NCBI RefSeq assembly: GCF_041821145.1
Contig: NZ_JBGUBC010000006.1
Span: 1-64,000 of the forward strand
Direction: 5' to 3'
DNA: 64,000 bases
DNA from: Halopenitus sp041821145
Lineage (GTDB): Archaea > Halobacteriota > Halobacteria > Halobacteriales > Haloferacaceae
The position numbers and the translations under genes are program-made. Positions 52,361 to 61,334 of this stretch are shown here, one piece after another (within the stretch, counting starts at the first letter, position 1; every line of letters begins with the position of its first letter). Below the pieces are notes generated by a model. That model worked only from the letters and a program-made list of their open reading frames with translations. It searched no databases and had not been told where the DNA came from.

Positions 52361-52396
52361 GGGTCCCGTCTCGTCGTCCGTTTCGGCTGGGGGTGG

Positions 52397-53533
52397 TTAT
52401 TCGTTCTGACTCCCCGCTGCTCCCGACACGACCGGTTCCGTCTCGCTGGCCCTGGGACTGTCCCCGCCGTGGGGCGTTTTCCGTTCCCGGATCCGAACGA
52501 CGTGTGCGCTTTCGGTCCGATCGTCGACGACGAGGGCCTCCCCGGTCCCGCTCGGGAGCGTTTCGCCCAGATCGCTGCCCAGATACGTCGGCTGTGCATC
52601 CCGGAGGGTAGCCACGTCACGCTCCGCGGTCAGCCGATGTGCGATCACGAGATCCGCCTGTGAGATGGCCACGTCGGGCAACGCGCTCGGTCGTTGGGTC
52701 GCACACACGAGACTGACGCCCGGGGTTCGTCCGCGCGTGAAAAGCGTCCGAAACGCGGGGGCTGCGATCCCGTCGAGAAACGCGTGGGCCTCGTCGACGA
52801 GTAGCCAGGGCAGCCGCCCCCCGGATCTGCCGATCCGATGGTCGTACAGTCCGCGTGCGATCACGCGTCCGACGGCTGCCATGGCCGCCGGTGCCAGTGA
52901 TCGACAATCGATCACCGTTGGTCCGGGTCCCAACAGTTCACGCGCGGTCGGCGCCGAGCGGTCGAAGATCCCCCACGATTCCGCGAGTTGGAGGTGATTC
53001 GATACGGTCCGTTTCGTCCGTTCCGGCGCCTCCGTCCGTTCGATCGCCGTCCGTATTCCCGCGATTGAGACGGAGTCGTCGCCGTCTCGACGCTCCGCGA
53101 TCGTCCGCCAGAGGAGGCTTCCGGCCGAGCCGGACGGATCGATATCGACGAGATCCGGCCAGACGTCCGGCGGCAACGTCGACGGATCGATCCTCGCGTC
53201 GAGCACCCGACCGTTCGGGAGGTCACTCAGCCCGCTGAAGACCCCCATCGGATCGAGCACGATGGGGGAGACGCCATGGATGCGAGCGAGTTCCTCCGCA
53301 AGGACTCCGAGCGTGTACGACTTTCCAGTCCCCCGTTTTCCTACGAGCGCCGCCGCGTGCGGTTTGTCGGCGTCGATTCCAACAGGGGCGCCGACGCTGC
53401 CGTCCCGCGCCAGGAACGCCCCGATCTGGGCGATCGCTCCCGCTCCAGCGTTCGCCGTTCGACCGAGGACGTGCGTCGTCTCCGCCGTCTCCGTTTCGTT
53501 CCGTGCGGTTCCGTCGTGCTCGTCCACCTGCAT
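52397..53533 (-). CDS. HerA/FtsK-like ATPase (DUF87 type)
   Basis: 378 residues. Walker A VGKRGTGKS (64-72), Walker B WLLVDEAHAF, and VCATQRPSALP, which is the sensor-like segment of HerA-type DNA pumps. A shortened N-terminal barrel (HVLGRTANAGAGAIAQIGAF) precedes it. HerA enzymes work with NurA in end resection, or act in defence; no NurA gene is next to it. A TATA-like GGTATTTG lies about 25 bp upstream. Confidence 0.85.
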   Translation of the reverse strand: MQVDEHDGTARNETETAETTHVLGRTANAGAGAIAQIGAFLARDGSVGAPVGIDADKPHAAALVGKRGTGKSYTLGVLAEELARIHGVSPIVLDPMGVFSGLSDLPNGRVLDARIDPSTLPPDVWPDLVDIDPSGSAGSLLWRTIAERRDGDDSVSIAGIRTAIERTEAPERTKRTVSNHLQLAESWGIFDRSAPTARELLGPGPTVIDCRSLAPAAMAAVGRVIARGLYDHRIGRSGGRLPWLLVDEAHAFLDGIAAPAFRTLFTRGRTPGVSLVCATQRPSALPDVAISQADLVIAHRLTAERDVATLRDAQPTYLGSDLGETLPSGTGEALVVDDRTESAHVVRIRERKTPHGGDSPRASETEPVVSGAAGSQNE

Positions 53534-53577
53534 TGACGCGACTGGGTCGGATTCCTACAAATACCTTCGTCCGTACG

Positions 53578-53584
53578 TTTATTT
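53578..53584 (+). promoter_or_regulatory. TATA box for rightward gene at 53608
   Basis: TTTATTT is centred 27 bp before the ATG at 53608. A leftward element (GTATTTGTA on the complementary strand, about 53555-53563) serves the HerA-like gene, so the two promoters face away from each other. Confidence 0.55.
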
Positions 53585-53607
53585 CCAAGTCCGGATGCAT
53601 CCTCCCT

Positions 53608-54075
53608 ATGATCGCTACCAGGTTGATCGCAGTGGCCGCCGAGCTCCGTCGTGATGAACGAGCCATCGAGGGACTCCCGATCCGTCTCGTCATCGCGCTC
53701 GTCGTCGGCGTCGCGAGTTTGAGCGTGATGATGAGCATGGTGAGTGGCATCCAGGGGCTCGCGGTCGTCGAACTCGACGTCCAACCTGACCCGGAGGTGA
53801 CTACGCCGGGGGATCAGGAACTCTCGTTGACGGTCGTCGATCCGGACGGCACCCCGGTCGCGGACGCGACGGTCGTCGTCCGTGGGGAGACCGCTCGGAT
53901 CGATGGGGTCTCGACTGCCCGGACGGACGACTCCGGAGTGGCTACAGTCACGGTTGAGCCCGAACTCGGGCCGAATCAGGTCGACGGGACGCTCTCGATA
54001 GACGTTAAACCGCCCGCAGGAACGGAGTATACCGATGACCGGGAGAACACCGACGTCCTCATCGTTGCCGAGTGA
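53608..54075 (+). CDS. membrane-anchored Ig-like domain protein
   Basis: 155 residues from ATG 53608. After a charged start (AAELRRDERAIEGLPIR) comes one membrane helix (LVIALVVGVASLSVMMSMVS), then a strand-rich domain of the carboxypeptidase-regulatory or Ig type (TPVADATVVVRGETARI; SGVATVTVEPELG). The short basic head before one helix resembles archaeal pilin-like or adhesin subunits, but no clear type III signal peptide is present. Role unknown, probably surface. Confidence 0.72.
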   Translation: MIATRLIAVAAELRRDERAIEGLPIRLVIALVVGVASLSVMMSMVSGIQGLAVVELDVQPDPEVTTPGDQELSLTVVDPDGTPVADATVVVRGETARIDGVSTARTDDSGVATVTVEPELGPNQVDGTLSIDVKPPAGTEYTDDRENTDVLIVAE

Positions 54076-54117
54076 TCGGCGGTGTTCGCTGAACGCTCGG
54101 GCGGGACTTCGCTCGCT

Positions 54118-54173
54118 CGTTAAAACGGATGTTCGCTCGGATCTCTGGACGTTAAAACGGGCGTTCGCTCGGA
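54118..54173. repeat. 24-bp direct repeat pair
   Basis: CGTTAAAACGGATGTTCGCT, continuing CGGA, at 54118-54141 and its copy at 54150-54173 differ at two bases. They lie 32 bp apart between convergent genes. Each contains TTAAAACG and could be part of the termination region. Confidence 0.65.
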
Positions 54174-54201
54174 CGTTCGAGTGGGTTTCGCCGTGGTCGG
54201 T

Positions 54202-55014
54202 TCACCGATGATCGTCCCAGTTGACCCACTCCTGCTCCCAGCCCTGTTTCGCGAAGTACCCTCGATTCGAGAGTTCGGCGTCCTCGCGACGCGTTCGATT
54301 CCGCTCGATCCGGCCCCGCTCGCCGTCGGCAAGCAGCGGTCGAAGCTGGAGCGGCCCGGCCTCCTCGAGAACGCGGACCGACCCATCCACGCCGGTCGTT
54401 CCCTCGACGGATGCGCCACCCGAATCCGCGGACTTTGTTCGACGGGTCCGGTCGGCTCGGTCCGGTCGAACCGCGACGAGCGTCTGCGTGCCCGTTCCAC
54501 GCGGGAAAACGAGCCGACCATCCTCGGTCAACTGTGACAGCAGCCTCCGCGGCGGTCGCACGGCCGCTGCCTCAAGCAGGATCCGATCGAACGGCGCGTA
54601 CTCCGGGAGTCCCTCGCTCCCGTCCCGTCTGTCGACCAAGACCGGATCGTAGTTCGCGCTCGCCAGGTTCGAGCGAGCGAGTGCGACCAGTTCGCGATCG
54701 ATGTCGATCGCGTGGACGTGTCTGGCGCCCACGATCTCGGCGAGGATCGCTGCCGTGTAGCCCACACCCGCACCGACTACGAGCGTTTCGTCGCCCTCGG
54801 TCGGGGAGAGTGCCGAGACCATCCGCACGACGGTCGTGGGGGCGAGCGCCCGAGACCCGTGTACCTCGCTCGGACGATTTGAGTACGGCGCATCGGGGAC
54901 GAACGTCTCACGGGGGACACGCTGGAGCGCGGCGAGAGTTTCCTCCCCGAGGGTTCGATCGAGGCGATGTTCGAGGCTCTCGATCATGTCCGCTCGAAGC
55001 GCCGTCTCGTCCAT
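54202..55014 (-). CDS. PIMT-family methyltransferase homologue
   Basis: 270 residues from ATG 55014. SAM-dependent fold of the protein-L-isoaspartate methyltransferase family: RVPRETFVPDAPYSNRPSEV, motif I LVVGAGVGYTAAILAEI, HVHAIDIDRELVALARSN, and FDRILLEAA. The usual GQTIS substrate box is replaced by GSRALAPTTVV, and a C-terminal tail of about 50 residues is added. It probably diverged in substrate from the true Pcm encoded just upstream. Confidence 0.8.
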   Translation of the reverse strand: MDETALRADMIESLEHRLDRTLGEETLAALQRVPRETFVPDAPYSNRPSEVHGSRALAPTTVVRMVSALSPTEGDETLVVGAGVGYTAAILAEIVGARHVHAIDIDRELVALARSNLASANYDPVLVDRRDGSEGLPEYAPFDRILLEAAAVRPPRRLLSQLTEDGRLVFPRGTGTQTLVAVRPDRADRTRRTKSADSGGASVEGTTGVDGSVRVLEEAGPLQLRPLLADGERGRIERNRTRREDAELSNRGYFAKQGWEQEWVNWDDHR

Positions 55015-55078
55015 ACGCGAGAATGGCACTCGGTCGTAATGAACCGCACGCTCGGGGGACGGGTGGCACTCGATCGCG

Positions 55079-55720
55079 TTACGACTCCTCAGCCATGGGA
55101 ACGAACCGCACGCTGCCGTGCGTCTCGCGATCGATCCCCTCGGACGTGACCGTGAGTCGAACGAGCTCCTGGTGGGCGCGTCGGCCGACCGGCGCGACGA
55201 TCCGGCCGCCCTCTCGAGTCTGGTCGATGATCGCATCGGGGACCTCGGTTTTGGCCGCACACGTCAGATATGCGGCATCGTAGGGGGCGTGTTCGGGCCA
55301 GCCTTCGTGGCCGTCGCCGACGCGGATGTCCACGACGTCGTCGTATCCAAGTCGACCCAGTCGATCGCGTGCGGATTCGGCTAACTCGGCGACGTATTCG
55401 ACGCCGTATACCTGCCCGCTCTCGCCGATCATCTCCGCGGTGACTGCGGCGTGATACCCACATCCGGTGCCGATCTCCAACACCCGGTCGCCCGTCTCGA
55501 GTTCGAGCAGGTCGGTCATGGTCGCCACCATATAGGGGGCGCTAATCGTCTGCCCGTTGCCGATCGGCAGGGGCCGATCTGCGTAGGCGCGTTCGATCGT
55601 CGCGTCGGGAACGAACTCGTGGCGCGGCACCGACCGCATCGCTTCGAGCACGCGATCGCTTGTCTCCCGCCGCTTGGCCACCCGTTCGATGAGTTGATCG
55701 CGAGCGTCGGCGGAGGTCAT
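55079..55720 (-). CDS. pcm: protein-L-isoaspartate O-methyltransferase
   Basis: 213 residues. Classical PIMT: SVPRHEFVPDATIERAYADR, the substrate loop NGQTISAPYMVATMTDLLEL, motif I VLEIGTGCGYHAAVTAEM, and the end AGRRAHQELVRLTV-like segment. It repairs isoaspartyl residues in damaged proteins. It is upstream of, and same-stranded with, the PIMT-like paralogue, 64 bp away. Confidence 0.95.
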   Translation of the reverse strand: MTSADARDQLIERVAKRRETSDRVLEAMRSVPRHEFVPDATIERAYADRPLPIGNGQTISAPYMVATMTDLLELETGDRVLEIGTGCGYHAAVTAEMIGESGQVYGVEYVAELAESARDRLGRLGYDDVVDIRVGDGHEGWPEHAPYDAAYLTCAAKTEVPDAIIDQTREGGRIVAPVGRRAHQELVRLTVTSEGIDRETHGSVRFVPMAEES

Positions 55721-55789
55721 AGCGACGTTACGGGTCGGTTCGACCTGAATGCTGTGACGGTCGTGGTCGCCGTGTCGTTTCCGTACCGA

Positions 55790-56440
55790 TCACCACGCCG
55801 ACCACGCGGTCGAGGTCTCATCGCGCGCGTATAGCCGCTTTACGTCCTTCGCGAACGCGACGTCGCCGCTGTGGTCGAGCTTATCGAACCGGTATTCGGG
55901 TGCATTCTCGCGGATCTGGATCCCTTCGACGGTGAACTCCTCCGTGCCGAACGTTTCCGTTTTCCCCACCTCGAATTCGTAATCCCCGGGAACGTTCACC
56001 GTGAGCGCCCGTGTGGTCTCACGATCGCCGTCCGCCGGGTGCAGCGTCACCTTCACCGAGACGTTGTCGATGGCCCGCGTCCACAGCGTTTCGATCTCCT
56101 CGACGTTCGCCTCCTCGACGCGTCGTTCGTCGCCGACCTCGATCCCGGTGACCCGCGCCTGCAGGAGCGCGTCGGGCGTATCGACGATGAACTCGCCGCC
56201 GACTTCGGTGTAGGTGTCGGCCGGAACTTCCATCGTCGTCGAGAACGACTCATCGTCCTGAGAGACGACGATGTCGAGTTCGACCGTCTCCGGCTCCGGA
56301 ATCCGTGTCTTGTGCGTGTGTCCACACTCGGTACACCGGACGGTCGCCGCCCCGCCCGGATTGAGCACCTCGTGGACCGTTGGCTCCGTGGTCGAACAGG
56401 AGGGACAGACGAGTCCCACCCGTTCGCGTTGATCGCTCAT
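55790..56440 (-). CDS. HVO_0476-family zinc finger protein
   Basis: 216 residues. An N-terminal zinc ribbon (CPSC at 12-15 and CTEC at 36-39) is followed by a strand-rich domain (ETVELDIVVSQDDESFSTTM), then AIDNVSVKVTLHPADGD. Matches the haloarchaeal HVO_0476-type family as I recall it; molecular function unknown. It begins after a short divergent-free gap from the aminopeptidase gene and shares its strand. Confidence 0.85.
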   Translation of the reverse strand: MSDQRERVGLVCPSCSTTEPTVHEVLNPGGAATVRCTECGHTHKTRIPEPETVELDIVVSQDDESFSTTMEVPADTYTEVGGEFIVDTPDALLQARVTGIEVGDERRVEEANVEEIETLWTRAIDNVSVKVTLHPADGDRETTRALTVNVPGDYEFEVGKTETFGTEEFTVEGIQIRENAPEYRFDKLDHSGDVAFAKDVKRLYARDETSTAWSAW

Positions 56441-56545
56441 TATCCGTCCATAGCCGTCGTGGCGGTAAAAATCCGCGTTTGTCGCTCGGCCGTGAGACGA
56501 TCTGACGTGACCGAACGCGTCCGGATCACGATCGCCGCGTCCCGC

Positions 56546-57523
56546 TCACGCCGATGGAAGGTCGATACGCTCGCCGTCGACGGACACGGTCGGATCCCGA
56601 ATGATCCCATCGAGATGCAACGGGGCATCGGTATCTCCACCGATGCTTGCATCGTCGCCGATCGCGATGTGGATCGTTCCGGCCGCCTTCTCGTCGAGCA
56701 GCACCGACCCAACGAGTTCGCTCACCCCGACGTTGGTTCCGATTCCGAACTCCGCGAGGTTGTAGGCGTCGTCCCCGACGGACTCCGCGCCCGTCTCGAC
56801 CTGCTTGCGGATCGCCGGATCCGAAATGGCGGTGACAGTCCCGTCCTCGACCTCGAAGGTCAGTCGTTCGTCGGGATCCAACAGTCCGTGTGGCCGCATC
56901 GTCCCGTCGACGACATAGGTTCCGGTTGCGGTCTCCGGTGAGATGAACACCTCGCCGGCGGGGAGATTCGAGAACGCACCCGGATCTCGAACCAGTCCCG
57001 TGTCCTGCCGCCACTCGCGGTCGCCCGGCTCGAAGGTGATGTCCGTGCCCGCCTCGGTGGTGACTCGGATCGTCTCCGCGCCCACGACCTGATCGTGGAC
57101 GTCCGAACAGGCCTCCGCGATCGCCGAATAATCCGCGTCCAAGCCGGTGATGAACACCGATTCGGTGATTCCCGGAAGCGTTGCGCCGCGTGCCCCCCCC
57201 TCGCAGGCGGAGCCACGCGCGCGGGTGTGACTCAGGCTTTTGGTGGTCGGGGCCAGGAACGCGTCCGCGGCGCCCATCGCTGCCGCGACCGGCGCCGGGG
57301 GTTCAGCTCCGTGTTGTTCGCCCGGTGGGTATCGAAGGATCGTCACGTCCTCGGTACGCTCGCCGGCGGCGGCATACAGCGCCTCGCCGATCGAGCGGCG
57401 CTCGTCGTCGGTGATGACCACGACCGATTCGTCCTCCTCGATGCCCAGACACTGGCCGACGGCGGTCCTTGCTGCCGCCTCTAGTTCCGCCGGACTCACG
57501 CGCTCGGGGTCGTCGGCGTCCAT
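56546..57523 (-). CDS. M29-like aminopeptidase
   Basis: 325 residues. Pattern of the AmpS/PepT (M29) family: AFLAPTTKSLSHTRARGSAC in the first domain; RVTTEAGTDITFE; NLPAGEVFISPETATGTYVV; NLAEFGIGTNVG; and GTIHIAIGDDASIGG near the end, where metal ligands (Glu, His, Asp) are expected. It would remove N-terminal residues from peptides. Upstream GGGAGG about 15 bp before ATG 57523 suits a short leader. Confidence 0.85.
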   Translation of the reverse strand: MDADDPERVSPAELEAAARTAVGQCLGIEEDESVVVITDDERRSIGEALYAAAGERTEDVTILRYPPGEQHGAEPPAPVAAAMGAADAFLAPTTKSLSHTRARGSACEGGARGATLPGITESVFITGLDADYSAIAEACSDVHDQVVGAETIRVTTEAGTDITFEPGDREWRQDTGLVRDPGAFSNLPAGEVFISPETATGTYVVDGTMRPHGLLDPDERLTFEVEDGTVTAISDPAIRKQVETGAESVGDDAYNLAEFGIGTNVGVSELVGSVLLDEKAAGTIHIAIGDDASIGGDTDAPLHLDGIIRDPTVSVDGERIDLPSA

Positions 57524-57698
57524 ACGATGACTTTCGTCGGCCTCCCGTTAGGATTTGTCATACCGTCTCGACCCCGATAGGAAGTAACTGTTTCAATATA
57601 TATACGCCATTAGTAATTCAGTTCTCTGCTGATATCAATCAATTGAGTCGATCTATTACTCGTTTCGTAGTTAGCATAATAGTAACATTCTCGCAACT

Positions 57699-57706
57699 GT
57701 TATACG
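57699..57706 (+). promoter_or_regulatory. TATA box of type II GAPDH gene
   Basis: GTTATACG is centred about 28 bp before the ATG at 57731. A longer AT-rich block with CAATATATATACG at 57593-57605 lies further upstream and could hold an extra promoter or regulator site. Confidence 0.6.
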
Positions 57707-57730
57707 GATCGCGGGCGGATCCTCGGGTAC

Positions 57731-58798
57731 ATGATCCGCGTGGGAGTGAACGGATACGGGACGATCGGAAAGCGGGTCGCCGACGCGATCGCGGCCCAAC
57801 CCGACATGACGCTCGTCGGCGTCGCAAAGACCCGCCCGAACTACGAGGCAGAAGCGGCGCTTCGGCGCGGCTACGACCTCTACGCCGCGATCGCCGAACG
57901 GGCCGAGGACTTTGTCGACGCCGGCGTTACCCTCGCCGGCCAACTCGACGATCTGATCGAAGCCAGCGACGTTGTCGTCGACGGCTGTCCTGCGGGCGTC
58001 GGCGAACGAAACCGCCCGCGCTATGCGGCCCACGACACGCCCGCGGTCTTTCAGGGTGGCGAGGCGGCTGACGTCGCGGACGTCTCGTTCAACGCCCGTG
58101 CGAACTTCGAGGACGCTCGCGACGCGGAGTACGCGCGAGTGGTGTCGTGTAACACCACCGCGCTCTCACGACTTCTCGCGCCTCTCGATGAGGTTTTCGG
58201 CGTCGAGAAGGCCCGCGTCACCTTGATCCGACGCGGCGGCGATCCGGCCCAGACCGACCGCGGCCCGATCAACGACGTCGTTCCCGATCCCGTCGAGATC
58301 CCCTCCCACCACGGTCCCGACGTGAACACGGTCCTGCCCGGAGTCGACGTCGACACGCTTGCGGTGAAGGCGCCGGTGACGCAGATGCACACCCACGGCC
58401 TCAACGTCACGCTTCGATCGACCCCCGACGCCGCCGAAGTTCGCGACCTTCTCGCCGAGGAGTCGCGGGTCTTCATCATCCCCGAGGAGGCCGACATCGA
58501 CGGTGGTGGCGCTCTCAAGGACTACGCAATGGATATGGATCGCCCCCGAGGCGACCTCTGGGAGAACTGCGTGTGGGGTGAGTCCCTCCACGTCGAGGGG
58601 TCGGACCTCTATCTCTTCGAGAACGTCCACCAAGAGGCGGACGTCGTCCCCGAGAACGTGGATGCGATCCGCGCGATGGCGACGGGCGTTCCCGCCGCCG
58701 AGTCGAGGGCTCGAACCGACGAGTCGCTCGGGATCGGACTCGAGAGTCTCTTTGAGACCTCGTCGACCGGAACGGGACTCGTAACCGCCGACGATTGA
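57731..58798 (+). CDS. gap: type II glyceraldehyde-3-phosphate dehydrogenase
   Basis: 355 residues. NAD(P) motif GVNGYGTIGKRVADAI at the N-terminus; catalytic Cys140 in VSCNTTALSR; RRGGDPAQTDRGPIN and HTHGLNVTLRS are signatures of the archaeal type II phosphorylating enzyme. It interconverts glyceraldehyde-3-phosphate and 1,3-bisphosphoglycerate; in Haloferax the type II enzyme is reported as amphibolic. It is convergent with pgk. Confidence 0.95.
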   Translation: MIRVGVNGYGTIGKRVADAIAAQPDMTLVGVAKTRPNYEAEAALRRGYDLYAAIAERAEDFVDAGVTLAGQLDDLIEASDVVVDGCPAGVGERNRPRYAAHDTPAVFQGGEAADVADVSFNARANFEDARDAEYARVVSCNTTALSRLLAPLDEVFGVEKARVTLIRRGGDPAQTDRGPINDVVPDPVEIPSHHGPDVNTVLPGVDVDTLAVKAPVTQMHTHGLNVTLRSTPDAAEVRDLLAEESRVFIIPEEADIDGGGALKDYAMDMDRPRGDLWENCVWGESLHVEGSDLYLFENVHQEADVVPENVDAIRAMATGVPAAESRARTDESLGIGLESLFETSSTGTGLVTADD

Positions 58799-58865
58799 GG
58801 TCTGCTATTAACTGAATCCCACCCACTCCGCGTTACCCTTCGTCTTGGCCGAGGTGGAACTTCCG

Positions 58866-60095
58866 TTATTCTTCGCTCCGTGCTCGCCCTCGCTCGAGCG
58901 CCTCGACGGCCGGTAGCGGTTCGCCGGTGAGCGCCCGGATGTAGGCACCGCCGGCGATCGAAACGTGCGAGAAGTCGTCCTCGTTCAGATCGTACAGATC
59001 GATCGCCCGGGCGGTGTCGCCCCCGCCGACCACCGAAAAGCAATCGGAACCGGCCATCGCCTCGAGCACGCCGACCGTGCCGACCGCGAACCGCTCGTCC
59101 TCGAAGACACCGAGCGCGCCCTTCAGAAACACTGCCTCGGATTCGCGGATGATCGGCTCGTAGGTCATCACGGTCTCGGTCCCGACGTCGAGATACGGAT
59201 TCGTCTTCTCGTCTATCGCCTCGACTGCCACTTCCGTTCGAGCACCCTCCTCGTCCTCGTGAGCCAGATCGACCGCAAGCGAGATCCGGTCGCCGTACTC
59301 CTCGAGAAGCGACTCGATCGTCTCGTGATTCTGCTCCCACTGGTCGTCGAAGCGGTCCATCCCCTCGAGATCGTACCCAACCGGATAGCCGGCGGCTCGC
59401 AGGAATAGTTCGCCTGCCACGCCGCCGAGCAGGAACCGGTCGACTCGCTCGCCGAGTGCGTCCATCACGTCGATGACGTCGGTCGCTTTGGTCCCACCGA
59501 CGACCATCGTCACCTGCCCGTCGAACTCGCGGGTGGCGATCGCGGTGTTCGCCTCGTATTCGGTCTCCATCACCCGGCCAGCATACGCCGGCAACACGAG
59601 CGGAAATCCGACGAGCGAGGCGTGACTCCGGTGGGCCGCCGAGTATGCGTCATTGACGTATGCATCGAAAAGCGGTGCAAGCGTCCGGACGAGCTCCGTT
59701 TCCGCCTTCGTCTCCGGGTCCGCCTCGGGAAGTTCCCCCTCGGACATGCGGACGTTCTCCAAAAGTAGGATCTCGCCGGGCGAGACGGCCTCGATCGCCT
59801 CGATCGCCTTCGAGCCGTTCGTGTCCGGAACGAACGCCACCTCTCGTCCGACGTGGCGCTCGAGGATCCGCGCGTGGCCCGAGAGCGTCGTGAAGTCGTC
59901 GTTTCCGGGACGGCCCTGGTGGGCCAGACAGACGACGCGATGGCCGGCCTCAGCCAGCTCGCGGACCGTCTCGGCATGTCGCGTGAAGCGTTCGTTGTCC
60001 TGCGGTTCTCCGTCCTCGATCGGTGAATTGAGATCGAGCCGAACCAGGACGCGTGAGTCGCTCGGCAGATCGTCGATCGTCTCGAACCGTGCCAT
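58866..60095 (-). CDS. pgk: phosphoglycerate kinase
   Basis: 409 residues. VLVRLDLNSPIEDG, then CLAHQGRPG, LLLENVRMSEGE, VNDAYSAAHRSHAS, VMTYEPIIRESEAVFLKGAL and the C-terminal nucleotide loop SVVGGGDTARAI are all PGK signatures. It makes ATP from 1,3-bisphosphoglycerate. I chose ATG 60095 rather than the GTG at 60119 because TATGGCTA about 30 bp upstream fits a leaderless start there. It lies between type II and type I GAPDH. Confidence 0.94.
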   Translation of the reverse strand: MARFETIDDLPSDSRVLVRLDLNSPIEDGEPQDNERFTRHAETVRELAEAGHRVVCLAHQGRPGNDDFTTLSGHARILERHVGREVAFVPDTNGSKAIEAIEAVSPGEILLLENVRMSEGELPEADPETKAETELVRTLAPLFDAYVNDAYSAAHRSHASLVGFPLVLPAYAGRVMETEYEANTAIATREFDGQVTMVVGGTKATDVIDVMDALGERVDRFLLGGVAGELFLRAAGYPVGYDLEGMDRFDDQWEQNHETIESLLEEYGDRISLAVDLAHEDEEGARTEVAVEAIDEKTNPYLDVGTETVMTYEPIIRESEAVFLKGALGVFEDERFAVGTVGVLEAMAGSDCFSVVGGGDTARAIDLYDLNEDDFSHVSIAGGAYIRALTGEPLPAVEALERGRARSEE

Positions 60096-60170
60096 ACCGA
60101 ACGCAGGTGACGTGGCCACTTAGCCATACGTGAAACGGACGCGGAACCGGATTTCGATGTGGCTGGGGCG

Positions 60171-61220
60171 TCAGTTCTCGGTGACGTAGCTCGCCATGTC
60201 GAGCATCCGGTTCGCGAAGCCGTACTCGTTGTCGTACCAGGTGAGTATCTTCAACAGCTCTCCGTCCGCGATCACGTTCGTCGACGGCAGATCGACGTAA
60301 CTCGAGAAGGGTAATCCGACGATATCCCGGGAGACGACCTCGTCGTCGGTGTAGCCGAGAACCCCGGCAAGCGGTCCGGAGTCGGCGGCGTCACGGAAGG
60401 CGTCGTTGACCGCTTCTACGGTGACCTCCGCCTCCGTGTCGACGACGAATTCGGTCAGCGATCCGTTCGGGACCGGGACGCGGATCGCCATCCCGTCGAT
60501 CTTGCCGTCCAACTGCGGAAGGATCTTTGTCGCCGCGTTGGCTGCGCCGGTCGTGGTCGGCACGATGTTTTCGGCGGCGGCGCGACCTCGGCGAGTCTTC
60601 GCCATCGGTCCGTCGATGAGGTTTTGTGAGCCCGTGTAGGCGTGGATCGTGGTGAGCGTCCCCGACCGGATCCCGAACTCCTCATCGAGCACCTTTGCGA
60701 CGGGGGTGATGGAGTTCGTCGTACAGGAGGCGTTCGAGACGACTGACTCGCCGTCGTACTCGTCGTGATTGACGCCGTAGACGAGCTGCTTGACGGGCTT
60801 TTCCCCTTTCGGCGGTGCCGAGATGACCACCGTCTCCGCGCCGCCTTCGAGGTGCGCGCTCGCGTCGTCCTTCGTGCGGAAGACGCCAGTACACTCGAGG
60901 GCGACGTCCGCGCCGAGGTCGTCCCACGGGATCGAGGCCGGATCCTGTCGGTTGTAGATCGGAACCGAGCTTCCACCGATCGTCAACGCGCCGTCCACGA
61001 GTTCGACTCCGTCGATCCGCCCCATCACGGAGTCATACTTCGCGAGGTAGGCGGCGTCTTCGGCGTCCATCACGTCGTTGATCCCGACGAGTTCGATTCG
61101 GGGGTGTTCGAGGGTTGCTCGGAACACGTTTCGCCCGATACGCCCGAACCCGTTGAGCCCCACACGAACGATCTCCGAGTCAGCGACGTCGTCCGCGGCG
61201 TCCAGATACGATTTACTCAT
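60171..61220 (-). CDS. gap: type I glyceraldehyde-3-phosphate dehydrogenase
   Basis: 349 residues with a short N-terminal extension before VGLNGFGRIGRNVFRATLEH. Catalytic Cys166 in SNASCTTNS, TIHAYTGSQNLIDGP, RGRAAAENIVPTTTGAA and WYDNEYGFANRM are bacterial-type GAPDH signatures. In Haloferax the type I enzyme is the catabolic one. It shares strand with pgk and may be co-transcribed, 75 bp before it. Confidence 0.96.
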   Translation of the reverse strand: MSKSYLDAADDVADSEIVRVGLNGFGRIGRNVFRATLEHPRIELVGINDVMDAEDAAYLAKYDSVMGRIDGVELVDGALTIGGSSVPIYNRQDPASIPWDDLGADVALECTGVFRTKDDASAHLEGGAETVVISAPPKGEKPVKQLVYGVNHDEYDGESVVSNASCTTNSITPVAKVLDEEFGIRSGTLTTIHAYTGSQNLIDGPMAKTRRGRAAAENIVPTTTGAANAATKILPQLDGKIDGMAIRVPVPNGSLTEFVVDTEAEVTVEAVNDAFRDAADSGPLAGVLGYTDDEVVSRDIVGLPFSSYVDLPSTNVIADGELLKILTWYDNEYGFANRMLDMASYVTEN

Positions 61221-61305
61221 AGTTGAAGTAATCCCGTCCAGACTAAAAACTGTTCAGATCGCTCTCGTGTCATGTTCGCCCCCTCGTTCCCGGTGGACGG
61301 AAGGC

Positions 61306-61309
61306 TTAT
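61306..61309 (+). promoter_or_regulatory. TATA element of hsp20 gene
   Basis: GGCTTATCGG has TTAT centred 28 bp before the ATG at 61335, consistent with a leaderless heat-shock transcript. A heat-shock-specific operator cannot be recognised. Confidence 0.5.
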
Positions 61310-61334
61310 CGGGATTCCGGCCGTCGATCCGGGC

